From the NCBI GenBank assembly GCA_019456195.1, contig VRUK01000043.1, positions 1 through 45,190 of the forward strand: a DNA stretch of 45,190 nucleotides. The letters are read 5' to 3'. Origin of the DNA: Planctomycetota bacterium (GTDB taxonomy: Bacteria > Planctomycetota > Phycisphaerae > Sedimentisphaerales > Anaerobacaceae). The translations under genes were made by a program, and so were the position numbers. The notes beneath the pieces were generated by a model that saw only the letters and a list, made by a program, of their open reading frames with translations, searched no databases and was not told where the DNA came from. Shown here one piece after another: positions 19,112-27,340 of the stretch (position 1 is its first letter; every line of letters starts with the position of its first letter).

Positions 19112-20429
19112 TTAGATAAGCCTCGTCTTGCCCGGAACAGCGACCGGCCTCATCTCCAAATCTCCGAACTCATAAGCAGGAGGATTCAGGTCCAGTTTCG
19201 AGGCTTTCATCGCCCAGTCAAACTTCATCGCCCGGCCGGTATAAGCGCTCATCCTGCCCATAATCGAAGTCAGTGAACTTTCAGCAACGCGTCTGCCCTC
19301 GTTCAACCGCTTACCCTGACGAATCGCATTAATCTGGTCCGCATGTTGCGTTATGCACGGATCCTTCTGGTCCCACGCATATTCCGTTGCGTTCTGGCCT
19401 TCAATTACTACCCCGCCAAAATCCGTATATGCCCGGCCCTTCGTACCGATCAGCCGCTGGTCATTACGAGGAGTAACACCGTCCATCTGGGAACCCATAT
19501 ACTCAACCCGCACACCGTTCGGATATTCATACTCTACAGAAAAATGGTCAAAAACATTGCCGTATTCCGGAGCTGTTCTCACTTCTCTACCGCCCATACC
19601 AACGCATTGGACAGGAGGTCCACCAAAAGCCCAGTTCATTACGTCCAAATTATGCACGTGCATCTCAACGATAAAGTCGCCGCTAAGCCACGTTAAAAAC
19701 AGCCAACGCCGCAGTTGCCATTCCATATCCGACCAGCCCGGTTGACGCTCTTTCTGCCCCCAGGTCAACATTCCCCCGCCAAGTCTTACGCATTGGCCAC
19801 CCACAAGCTCACCTATAGCGCCGTCATGGATGGCCTTCATACCTTCCACCAAATGCGATATCCGCCGCATCTGCGTACCGGCTACAATAGTCAGGCCCTT
19901 CCTGTCAGCCAACTCAGCCGATGAAATAACCGAACGAATACCCACCGGATCCACCCCCGCAGGCTTTTCCATAAAAACATGCTTGCCGCCTTCAGATGGC
20001 TCGGACGAAAGTGAGGCGGCTCGGTCAGTATCACCATGTCCACATCATCACATGCTTAACCTCCTTATGTGCATCCCAGCCCACAAAGCACCTGTCACTC
20101 GTGACCTTCACCTTGTTCCTTATATCATTTGATTTAGGTGAATTTTCCGAAGGAGCTCGTTTAAGTGTTCTCAGACACCTCTCCATACGGTCATTAAAAA
20201 GGTCGCCCATCGCCACAAGCTCAACGTTCTCCGACGATCTCAGGCACTTTGTTGCATCATGCGTACCGCGCCCGCCGCAGCCAATCAAGCCAATCCGAAC
20301 CTTGTCGGAACCCGCCGCGTACATTCGGTTTGTCCCTACAGCCAGACTCGCCGCCCCAAACACTGCTGAGGTCTTGATAAAGTCTCTGCGAGAGAGCACC
20401 AAGTTATCATTTTTTACTTCGCTTTTCAT
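19112..20429 (-). pseudogene. Gfo/Idh/MocA-family oxidoreductase, Tat-exported, frameshifted
   Basis: This is a paralogue of the gene at 20628-21935, broken in the middle. The first part (20429 to about 20045) has the Tat signal LSRRDFIKTSAVFGAASLAV and the Rossmann motif IGLIGCGGRG, then runs into a stop after DAHKEVKHV. In the next frame the expected DDVDMVILTEPPHFRPSHLKAA continues. At about 19985-20000 it must shift again to give GKHVFMEKPAGVDP and the C-terminal two thirds, which is intact to 19112. The second lesion sits in a short GAAGGCGGC-type repeat and looks like a deletion of about a dozen bases. AAAGGAT lies before the first ATG. Function is probably lost unless these are assembly errors. 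Confidence 0.85.
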
Positions 20430-20472
20430 AAGTTATCCTTTCAACTAATCGTTACCTGCCGAGTTCATATTA

Positions 20473-20629
20473 AGAGTGCCTAACAAAATTAATCGTAGCA
20501 TCGAAAACGAGCGTTTTCGTCTTGGCTTTGGAAGGCGAAGCAGGCCATCTGAGGATGGTCGATGCAGCCTGACGCCGTCCAGAAACGAAATAAGCCGTTT
20601 GAATGCAGAGTCATTTCGTTAGGTGCTCT
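20473..20629. repeat. MITE-like element with 17-base terminal inverted repeats
   Basis: The ends AGAGTGCCTAACAAAAT (20473-20489) and ATTTCGTTAGGTGCTCT (20613-20629) are inverted repeats matching at 14 of 17 positions, with all three differences transitions. Inside is a perfect hairpin, CGAAAACG/CGTTTTCG (20502-20519), and a second one, GGCCATC/GATGGTC, with loop TGAG. There is no ORF. It fills the space between the two Gfo/Idh genes, and its right end overlaps the TAG stop of the upstream gene. Short, non-coding, inverted-repeat-ended DNA of this size fits a miniature transposable element or a structured RNA. Copies elsewhere were not searched. Confidence 0.6.
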
Positions 20630-21935
20630 AACTAAGCTGAGTTTTTCCCGGCATGGCCATGGGCCTGATGGGCAAGTCCATGTTCCAGGTCAAGTTGTCC
20701 GGGACGAGTTTTTCCTCAGAATTCAGGGCCGCGTCCCAGGATACCTCTTTTCCGGTGTAGGCGGCCATGCGTCCCATGATTGCCATCAGTGAGCTGTGAG
20801 CCATCCAGATGCCGTCATTAATGGGGCGGCCGTTGCGGATAGAGGCGAACAATTCGTTGTGCTCGATCTGATACATGTCGGATTTGGGACCGCGATAGCG
20901 CCAAGTCTCCTTGCCGGTAATGGTCGGATCACTCCAGCCCTTGATGTTGCCCATACCATCCGAGCCCATGAGGAAGTCAGAGTTGTCTCTGTAGCAGCCG
21001 CTGATCTGACGCTGGGCCATGAACGCGCGGGCCCCATCCGGGAATTCGTAGAAAACATCGATGTGGTCGAAAATATTGCCTTCGTTGTTGGGGAATTGGC
21101 GACCGCCTGTTGCCACCGCTTTGAGAGGGAGGACTCCGTTCATCGCCCAGGCAATCTTGTCCACACTGTGACATGCTTGTTCTACCAGCCCATCCCCGGA
21201 TAACCAGGCGAAGTTATACCAGTTGTGGAGTTGCCATTCAACGTCACTCATGCCTGCCGGGCGACTACTGGCTGGGCGCATGGGTTTCACTGGTCCGGTC
21301 AGATAGGTGGCATAGACGGTACGAATATCGCCGATAGCGCCATCGTGTACACGCTGGTAAAATGCGCGGCGCGCCAGGTGATACCGCCAACAGAAGCCGG
21401 CCACCAGTGCCAGATTCTTCTCCTTGGCTATGGCGGCGGACTGGAGGACCGAACGAACGCCCGGGGCGTCGGTGGCCATGGGTTTCTCGCAGAAGACCTG
21501 TTTGCCCGCCTCGACTGCGGCTCTCAGATGCTGAGGTCTAAAACCAGGGGGCGTGGCCAGGAGAACAACATCCACGTTGCTATCGATTACTTTCTGGTAG
21601 GCATCCAGCCCTACGAAACACTTTCTTTTGCGGACTTTCACACGTCTCCCAAATTTCTCGCTGTCCTTGAGGTTCTTAAGACTGCGCTGCAAGCGGTCCT
21701 CGAAAACATCGCCCATAGCTTTTAGGACCACGTCTTCACCGGTTGACAGGGCTTGCGCGGCAGCACCGGAACCGCGGCCCCCGCAGCCTACCAGGCCGAT
21801 ACGTATCTTGTCGGAACCCGCCGCATACATTCTGTTTGTACCCACAGCCAGACTCGCCGCCCCCAATGCCGCTGAAGTCTTGATAAAGTCTCTGCGTGAC
21901 AGCTCATGATCTTTTCTGCCTATTTTCTCTCTCAT
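20628..21935 (-). CDS. Gfo/Idh/MocA-family oxidoreductase, Tat-exported
   Basis: This is a 435-residue NAD(P)-dependent sugar/inositol dehydrogenase-type protein. The start at 21935 has AAAGGAG seven bases upstream and is preferred over the frame to 22004. It has a twin-arginine signal (LSRRDFIKTSAALGAASLAV) and a Rossmann dinucleotide motif (IGLVGCGGRGSG). The CEKPMA motif typical of the family follows, where Lys contacts substrate, and then the C-terminal alpha/beta domain. The C-terminal PGKTQLS tail matches the paralogue's PGKTRLI. Tat-exported members are abundant in planctomycetes and are thought to act on sugars in the periplasm. The substrate is unknown. The stop codon lies inside the adjacent MITE-like element. 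Confidence 0.9.
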   Translation of the reverse strand: MREKIGRKDHELSRRDFIKTSAALGAASLAVGTNRMYAAGSDKIRIGLVGCGGRGSGAAAQALSTGEDVVLKAMGDVFEDRLQRSLKNLKDSEKFGRRVKVRKRKCFVGLDAYQKVIDSNVDVVLLATPPGFRPQHLRAAVEAGKQVFCEKPMATDAPGVRSVLQSAAIAKEKNLALVAGFCWRYHLARRAFYQRVHDGAIGDIRTVYATYLTGPVKPMRPASSRPAGMSDVEWQLHNWYNFAWLSGDGLVEQACHSVDKIAWAMNGVLPLKAVATGGRQFPNNEGNIFDHIDVFYEFPDGARAFMAQRQISGCYRDNSDFLMGSDGMGNIKGWSDPTITGKETWRYRGPKSDMYQIEHNELFASIRNGRPINDGIWMAHSSLMAIMGRMAAYTGKEVSWDAALNSEEKLVPDNLTWNMDLPIRPMAMPGKTQLS

Positions 21936-22227
21936 TAATTTCTCCTTTCGATGAGCAAAATTTGCCTTTATTGAAGCCACATTGTGTGACACCCTCAAAC
22001 TCACTTATAAGTGCTTAAAATAACTAACTTATGACTTCCAAAGATACTTGCACCAAACCACCACGTCAAGCGCAATTTTGACCTCGGTAAAGGTGTCCGG
22101 GGAACATAGTACAGGCCTGATTTAACTAAAGTCGCCCGAATGTATAGACGAATACGACTTCGTGTGCATTGTCATCTCTGATTAGATTGTAAATAAACTT
22201 CAGAGGTCCTATAATAACGGTAAAAAA

Positions 22228-24879
22228 ATGAGCAGAACAATCCGCCAATATATAAGGATGGTCTTCTTCAACAAGGAAGAGGCCGCAGCAATAGCCAAAA
22301 TAGAAGAAAAGCTGAAGGCAGAATCCAAAGCAAGGGCCATAGCCCAGGAAAAGCTCAGGGTGGAAATTGCGACCAGAACCACCGCCGAAAGAAAAGTGGA
22401 AGCAAAGGCTGAAAAGAAGCTCCTAACACAGCACCGCAGGTATAGTGCCCTGGCCGGGAGAGTTGAAACTCAGGCCAAAGAGGAGATAGCGAAAATCAAA
22501 GCTCAGGCAAAAGAAGCTTTGCAAAAACTCGATTCTTATACAGCCGAACTAAACCACAAGGAGGAAAAACTAAAAAAAGCCCAGGAGCAGTTAAGGGTCG
22601 AGACTCTCGCCAGAGCAAAAGCACAGGATAGCCTGAAGGCTGAAAGGGACCAGCACAGAAAAGCCGAGGCTCAGGCTAAAGAAGATATTGCGAAAGTAAA
22701 AGCCCTGGCTAAAGAGAATATCCGAACATATACTGCGGCATTAAGCCGGGCACAGGAAAAGCTGGCCAAGGCTAAAGAATCCCGATACATCGACGAGGAT
22801 GTTGCCGGAGCAACAGAAGAAGACCTTAGCGAAAACAGCAAAGAGCAACAAAACCTCGACTCTCAGTCGGCAGAGACCAAAAACGCTTTGACACGAATCT
22901 GCTGGTTTCTTTTTCATCCAAAATCTAAAAAGACGAAATTCGCCCTCTTTTCGGTATTAGCAACTCTCTCAGTTTTAGCTATAGCATTTGGAGTAAGTGT
23001 GGTAAAGAACCCGCCGGTCGCCAAACCAGGCAGCGCTACTACACAGGAGGATGAACCGGTATCGATTACCTTGATGGCAAGTGAACCCGATAGAGAACAC
23101 TTTACTTACAATATCGTAAAAGGCCCGTCCTACGGGAACCTGAGCGGGAAAGCGCCCAAAATGACTTACACTCCGGCATCGAACTATAACGGCCCGGATA
23201 GTTTCACTTTCAGCATCAACGATGGAAAGGCCGACAGAAACCAGGCAACGATATCCGTTACAGTGCTGGCCGCAAACGATGCCCCTATGGCATATCACCG
23301 CTCTGAGAAGATAAAAGTAAACAAGTCTATAGCCGCAACTCTTACCGGAAGCGATGTGGACGGCGATCCACTGACGTTCATTATAAACAAAAAACCAGAG
23401 CACGGCATACTTACTTTCGATTCAAATTTCAAAACCAGCGGAAAGCTCATCTACAGACCTGAGCCTCACTTCCAAGGTCTGGACTCTTTTACTTTCAAGT
23501 TGAATGACGGCGTAATGGACAGTGCGCCGGCAACGGTATCCATCAATGTACGCCCGAATCTCCTGCCCGTGGCTGAATCTCATTCGGTGACTACGCCCGA
23601 GGATACGCCCGTGCAGATTGGTTTGATAGGCAGCGACCCGGATGCAGATCCGTTCTCTTATATAATAATATCCGAACCCTCCGATGGCAGCCTGAATGGG
23701 ACTGCGCCGAATCTTACCTATACGCCCAACATGAATTTCAATGGCTCAGACAGCTTCTCGTTCAAAATCAACGACGGTATAGAGGACAGCACTCCTGCAA
23801 CCGTTTCTATAATGGTCTCCTCAATCAACGACCCGCCGGTGGCCAAAGGTGACAGCATAGTAACCACAGAAGACACTCCGGCAGTAAAAGTCGATGTTCT
23901 TGCAAACGACACCGATATAGACAATGAGGGCAGATATCTATACCTCGATACATTTACAGTCACAGCCGTAACTCAGGGCAAAAACGGTTCGGTAACAATC
24001 AACTCTGACGGTACGCTGAGCTATAGCCCCAAAGCGAACTTCTACGGAAGCGATGAATTCACTTATACCGTTCGCGACAACAAGGACGATACTGATACTG
24101 CAAAGGTTAATGTTACGGTCAACATGGCCAACGACGCCCCGGTCATCATTTCGACAGCCGTGGCCACAGCGAACGCTGGAGCTTTATATACATACCAGGT
24201 CAACGCCACAGACCCGGATTCGGCGGATACGCTTACTTACTCCTTAACCACCAAACCCGCCGATATGACCATAAACTCTGCTACCGGCCTAATACAGTGG
24301 AAACCCGGCCAGGTCGGCGAAAATAATGTAATAGTAAAGGTCGCCGACAGTAACAGCGTACCAACTACAGATACCCAGTCTTTTACTATCACCGTAAATC
24401 CGCCGCCTCCCAAGATAGCCAAATTAACTCCGCGGGATGGCTACTATCATAGAAACAGAAAGACACTGTCAGCAGACGGTAAAACCGGACTTGTCCGCTC
24501 CAGCGACGATAAACGGCTTGAAATCCGCTACGGTTCATATACGTCTTATGATTTTTCAAATGTAATTGTCCCGGCCGATGCCCTGATAAAGTCGGTTGTT
24601 GTTTTTATCGAACACTTTGAAGAAGAATACTTTACGGCCGGAAAATTAGAATGGGCCGCAGGTACAGGCTGGCCGACTAAGCCGGTTGTCTGGGCTTCGA
24701 TAAAAGCGCCGGTGCATGAAGAAGAACACCACGAAGGCGTTGATTCATGGGATATTACAAGTCTGGTCGATACTCGCGACAAATTTAATTCCCTCCAGTT
24801 GCAAGTTAAGAATAATGATATCGTTGGCCGGAACAATACATTAATAGACTACATTTATCTGGTAGTTGAGTGGGACTAA
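22228..24879 (+). CDS. Membrane-anchored coiled-coil protein with cadherin-like repeats
   Basis: This 883-residue protein has an unusual layout. Residues 10-205 are a highly charged Ala/Lys/Glu coiled coil with no signal peptide. One transmembrane helix lies at about 236-258 (FALFSVLATLSVLAIAFG). Outside are four tandem cadherin-like/Big-type repeats of about 90 residues (262-635), each with the pattern EDTPV, then TYTPxxNFNGxDSFTFxINDG. A fifth, He_PIG-type Ig-like domain follows at about 636-725. The C-terminal 150 residues look like a carbohydrate-binding-like beta domain ending LVVEWD. The predicted topology puts the coiled coil in the cytoplasm and the adhesive repeats outside. The role is not known; cell-surface adhesion or envelope anchoring is the inference. 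Confidence 0.8.
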   Translation: MSRTIRQYIRMVFFNKEEAAAIAKIEEKLKAESKARAIAQEKLRVEIATRTTAERKVEAKAEKKLLTQHRRYSALAGRVETQAKEEIAKIKAQAKEALQKLDSYTAELNHKEEKLKKAQEQLRVETLARAKAQDSLKAERDQHRKAEAQAKEDIAKVKALAKENIRTYTAALSRAQEKLAKAKESRYIDEDVAGATEEDLSENSKEQQNLDSQSAETKNALTRICWFLFHPKSKKTKFALFSVLATLSVLAIAFGVSVVKNPPVAKPGSATTQEDEPVSITLMASEPDREHFTYNIVKGPSYGNLSGKAPKMTYTPASNYNGPDSFTFSINDGKADRNQATISVTVLAANDAPMAYHRSEKIKVNKSIAATLTGSDVDGDPLTFIINKKPEHGILTFDSNFKTSGKLIYRPEPHFQGLDSFTFKLNDGVMDSAPATVSINVRPNLLPVAESHSVTTPEDTPVQIGLIGSDPDADPFSYIIISEPSDGSLNGTAPNLTYTPNMNFNGSDSFSFKINDGIEDSTPATVSIMVSSINDPPVAKGDSIVTTEDTPAVKVDVLANDTDIDNEGRYLYLDTFTVTAVTQGKNGSVTINSDGTLSYSPKANFYGSDEFTYTVRDNKDDTDTAKVNVTVNMANDAPVIISTAVATANAGALYTYQVNATDPDSADTLTYSLTTKPADMTINSATGLIQWKPGQVGENNVIVKVADSNSVPTTDTQSFTITVNPPPPKIAKLTPRDGYYHRNRKTLSADGKTGLVRSSDDKRLEIRYGSYTSYDFSNVIVPADALIKSVVVFIEHFEEEYFTAGKLEWAAGTGWPTKPVVWASIKAPVHEEEHHEGVDSWDITSLVDTRDKFNSLQLQVKNNDIVGRNNTLIDYIYLVVEWD

Positions 24880-24910
24880 ATAAATGATTATCGATTAATG
24901 ATGATTGATT

Positions 24911-25180
24911 ATTGGCTTTGAATTGGCTTTGTTTTTTTTGGCCCATATCCGCATTTTTCTTCATAATTCCTTCTAAATAAACACTTTGCATTATTTTTTG
25001 ACCTTTCGACAAATTGGGTTTGAATTGGGTTTGTTTTGGCTTTATTGGGTTTGTTTTTGGCTTTATTGGCTTTGAATTGGGTTTGTTTTTGCACCCTCGC
25101 CAAGCGTTCAAATTTGCATATCTCATTGTTATGAAAGTGTTTATGCTCATTTTGTCATTTCGTAAATTGGGTTTGTTTTG
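24911..25180. repeat. Degenerate TTGGGTTTG / TTGGCTTTA repeat tract
   Basis: A dense block at 25011-25092 alternates TTGGGTTTGTTTTGGCTTTA-type units. Outlying units lie at 24911-24942 and 25164-25180. Read on the minus strand the units give KPNSKPIKPK-like low-complexity peptide. Unit length is about 9-21 bases and spacing is irregular, so it is not a CRISPR array. Confidence 0.75.
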
Positions 25181-25225
25181 CATAATAAGGGTGTATCTGG
25201 AAATATGTTATAATTGAAAGAATGC

Positions 25226-25260
25226 CTAAAGTGACTAAAGTGCCTAAAGTGAGCTAAAGT
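25226..25260. repeat. CTAAAGT short tandem repeat
   Basis: CTAAAGT occurs at 25226, 25235, 25244 and 25254, spaced 9, 9 and 10 bases apart, with G, GA or GC fillers. A fifth GCTAAAGT occurs alone at about 25543. It lies beside the other interspersed repeats and away from any gene. Confidence 0.8.
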
Positions 25261-25309
25261 TGGATTTTTGATGCTCATGATTTCCATATCTCAGATTTCA
25301 TATTGTGGG

Positions 25310-25355
25310 CTTAGGCCCCCTGTTGCGTGTCAAGTTAGCAGCACTCGAGGGTAAA
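25310..25355. repeat. GC-ended interspersed motif, copy 1
   Basis: The segment CTTAGGCCCCCTGTTGCG and its continuation to CACTCGAGGGTAAA closely resemble 25718-25760 (copy 2); the shared core is CCCCTGTTG-G-GTCA-GT...CTCG-GGG. A more divergent relative lies at 25518-25564. The C-rich left end can pair with the G-rich right end. Confidence 0.6.
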
Positions 25356-25717
25356 AAAAAGACTCCCTCTATAATTAGACGAGTGTGCACTTTTGAGTCG
25401 AAAATTCGGCCGGTTTTCTTGGAATTTGACTCGTAACTCATTATTGTGAAAGGAGATAAAAATTTTTGAAAATTTATATTTTTGTTTTTAGCAGTGAGCG
25501 TTTTTGACTGATATTTTGCCACCCCCGACAGGGAAGCAAGTAAGCTAAAGTCGAGGGTAAACTCCGGGCTCAGAGAACACAGAGAATTAAATAATATTTA
25601 ACCACGGATTTCGCGGATTAGCACGGATTATGGGGATTTGGGTTGGAAAAGTGGTTGGTTTTGCTGGTTTTTGGTGAATATTGCTCGATTTTTGTTGTTT
25701 TTTTGCAAGTAATTTGT

Positions 25718-25760
25718 GCTTAGCTCCCCTGTTGAGAGTCAGGTGACAACTCTCGGGGAT
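25718..25760. repeat. GC-ended interspersed motif, copy 2
   Basis: This is the copy with the clearest fold: CCCC, then GAGAGT, pair with ACTCTC and GGGG around a nine-base loop, with TGTT bulged. It shares most positions with 25310-25355 in the same orientation. Confidence 0.6.
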
Positions 25761-26034
25761 CAATATTAGCTCTCTCAGAAACGTCATATATAGTAGAAGC
25801 GCTAGTAATTAGACGGCTGGCTTTAGCGGGTGAGTAATTTGATAAGATATTATTGTTTAGATTTTAATAGGTGACTATGTCAAAATAACAAACTGATGAA
25901 GCAACCAAAAATCACGGTGGTTGGCTAATACAATAGATAGGGAGAAAAATGTCTTTAGAACCTGGAGTTTGGAGAATTGATTGAAAGGAATTCTGAATAA
26001 ACTTCTCCGTAGTAAAAAATCGAAAGGTTTAAAT

Positions 26035-26271
26035 ATGATATTGTGTATGAAAATTGGATCGTATGTTGCAGGGGCCAGGAAGTGGGTTAATGATAAAGCT
26101 GGGGATATTAATCCTGGGAAGGTGTTGAGGGCTGGGTTGACTGGTTTGGTTATTGGTGGTGCTGTTGTTAGTTCTGGGTGTGCTGTTGCGGCTGCTGGTG
26201 CTGTGGGATATCATCTTGGGAAGGATGCTGGGGCTGATAAAGTTAAAAATAGATACAACTGGTTGGACTGA
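26035..26271 (+). CDS. Small glycine-rich hydrophobic protein, possibly frameshifted
   Basis: The ATG at 26035 has GAAAGG seven bases upstream and gives 78 residues. A TTG at 25981 would lengthen it without support. The middle is a Gly/Ala/Val hydrophobic segment (LTGLVIGGAVVSSGCAVAAAG) that could span the membrane, followed by a charged tail. Deleting one A from the run at 26245-26249 would join it to 27 more codons (IDTTGWTEEDVYLYNKYGVY) ending at 26332. That extension reads as genuine protein, so the annotated stop may reflect an indel or a sequencing error. The coding strand is strongly G/T-biased, unlike its neighbours. The family is not recognised. Confidence 0.55.
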   Translation: MILCMKIGSYVAGARKWVNDKAGDINPGKVLRAGLTGLVIGGAVVSSGCAVAAAGAVGYHLGKDAGADKVKNRYNWLD

Positions 26272-27033
26272 AGAGGATGTTTATTTATATAATAAGTATG
26301 GGGTTTATGCTCCGAGAAAAGAAAATAAATAGACCCTTCCCATTCGACTACGCTCAGGGCAGGCTCTTGCGCTCAGGGTGACAGTGGTGTCAACTCGCTA
26401 CTTGTAGCTGCTTCCGGGGATGACAATATTAGTTAATATTCATAGGGTTTTTTGTTTTAGGCGGCTTTGAGTTTGCATTTTTCGGAGGGTTTGGGTTAGG
26501 AGTTCAGCGAGTTTTTTATCGCCCATGTCTTTGACTTGCTTAACGGTTATCGGTTTGCCGTAGGTGACACTAATCGGGCCGGAAGTAAACAATTTCTCAA
26601 TTTATGCATGCAGAGCCCCACCGTTTTATGTCTTCGTACTTCATCTCAGACCTCTTCAACGGGGGTTGGGATATCCTAAATGACGACCGCTGTTGTCATC
26701 ACTTTCGGTAGGTTACCCGCCAGCCCGAATCTTCGCCGATTTCAATCCGTTCGATCATATTGCATGAATAAAGTTCAGCCTTTGAAACAGAGAATCCGCT
26801 CAACATCCAAACGACCTCAGAGCAATTGATTGCTTTACTCCATATTACTTGAGAGATAGCTTATGCAGAGTTCAGAGGAGCGTCCTGAAATAAAACATCA
26901 TGCAAAATCGAAAGTTTGAATATCAAAAGCTAGATAACTTCAAAACGATACTGCTGGTTTGCTCCCGCTACAACAACTTGTTATCAACTCTTATGTAGCT
27001 AATGTAGCTAACTAACGACTTTGTTCTTTCATA
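26272..27033. other. Intergenic region with repeat remnants and a gene fragment
   Basis: 26333-26400 is a low-complexity interspersed segment with CGCTCAGGG twice. 26453-26595 is the plsC tail copy described separately. On the minus strand 26699-26860 is open. Its ATG at 26806 has GAGG eight bases upstream and would give a 35-residue peptide (MLSGFSVSKAELYSCN...). It could be a small gene or the remnant of a larger one. The rest holds nothing I can support. Confidence 0.4.
26453..26595 (-). pseudogene. Displaced 3' end of plsC (143 bases)
   Basis: This segment aligns without gaps, at a constant offset of 2731 bases, to 29184-29326, the 3' end of the intact plsC gene. About 127 of 143 positions are identical, and identity is higher in the core. 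On the minus strand it still encodes the tail (GPISVTYGKPITVKQVKDMG and on) with about 44 of 48 residues the same and its own stop codon. No upstream part of plsC is present here. Confidence 0.9.
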
Positions 27034-27318
27034 CTAATCAACCCCATCAGCAGCCGTTTTTATATCTGTTATCACGGCATCAAGATCTTCCATAGGTGTC
27101 GTCAACTTATTAGCTTTGATACGATCAGTAACATCTTTTAATCTGTCTATCAATGTAGTGTATTCATCGGTGCGTTCCTCGAAACTAATAAATGCCTTGT
27201 CGATAGAATTGTTAATGAGTTTCTCTTTTGCCTCTCTGGCAATATTCCTTTGATCTTCTGTCGAATTGTCTGATGTGATGATATTTTGAAGCTTGTTAAG
27301 TTCCTCTTGGTAGCTCAT
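27034..27318 (-). CDS. Small helical protein of unknown function
   Basis: A 94-residue acidic, almost entirely helical protein (MSYQEELNKLQNIITSDNS...) with no signal peptide or membrane segment. It lies 22 bases after the lipoprotein gene at 27341 and is probably co-transcribed. Its ribosome-binding site is weak. No family is recognised. A small cytoplasmic partner is possible but unproven. Confidence 0.6.
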   Translation of the reverse strand: MSYQEELNKLQNIITSDNSTEDQRNIAREAKEKLINNSIDKAFISFEERTDEYTTLIDRLKDVTDRIKANKLTTPMEDLDAVITDIKTAADGVD

Positions 27319-27340
27319 AAAATATTCCCCAGCTTATAGG

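Larger units (their letters stand above)
24880..26034. other. Gene-free repeat field
   Basis: Over 1.1 kb without a supported gene, built from degenerate short repeats. These are TTGGGTTTG/TTGGCTTT tracts (24911-25180), a CTAAAGT tandem (25226-25260), two to three copies of a 45-base GC-ended motif (25310, 25518, 25718) and an ACCACGGATTTCGCGGATTAG-like segment at about 25600-25630. The minus-strand frame through the first tract (24806-25183) reads as Lys/Pro/Asn-rich low-complexity sequence and I do not treat it as a gene. Confidence 0.7.

Noticed and set aside
22975..23403. A 142-codon minus-strand frame opposite the cadherin-like gene
   Set aside because: It is antisense to a clearly coding region and carries no recognisable domain.
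25011..25092. Possible CRISPR array
   Set aside because: Units are short, irregular and low in complexity, with no unique spacers and no cas genes nearby.
24806..25183. A 125-codon minus-strand frame, Lys/Pro/Asn-rich
   Set aside because: Its sequence is the translation of interspersed TTGGGTTTG-type repeats, and its end overlaps the cadherin-like gene.
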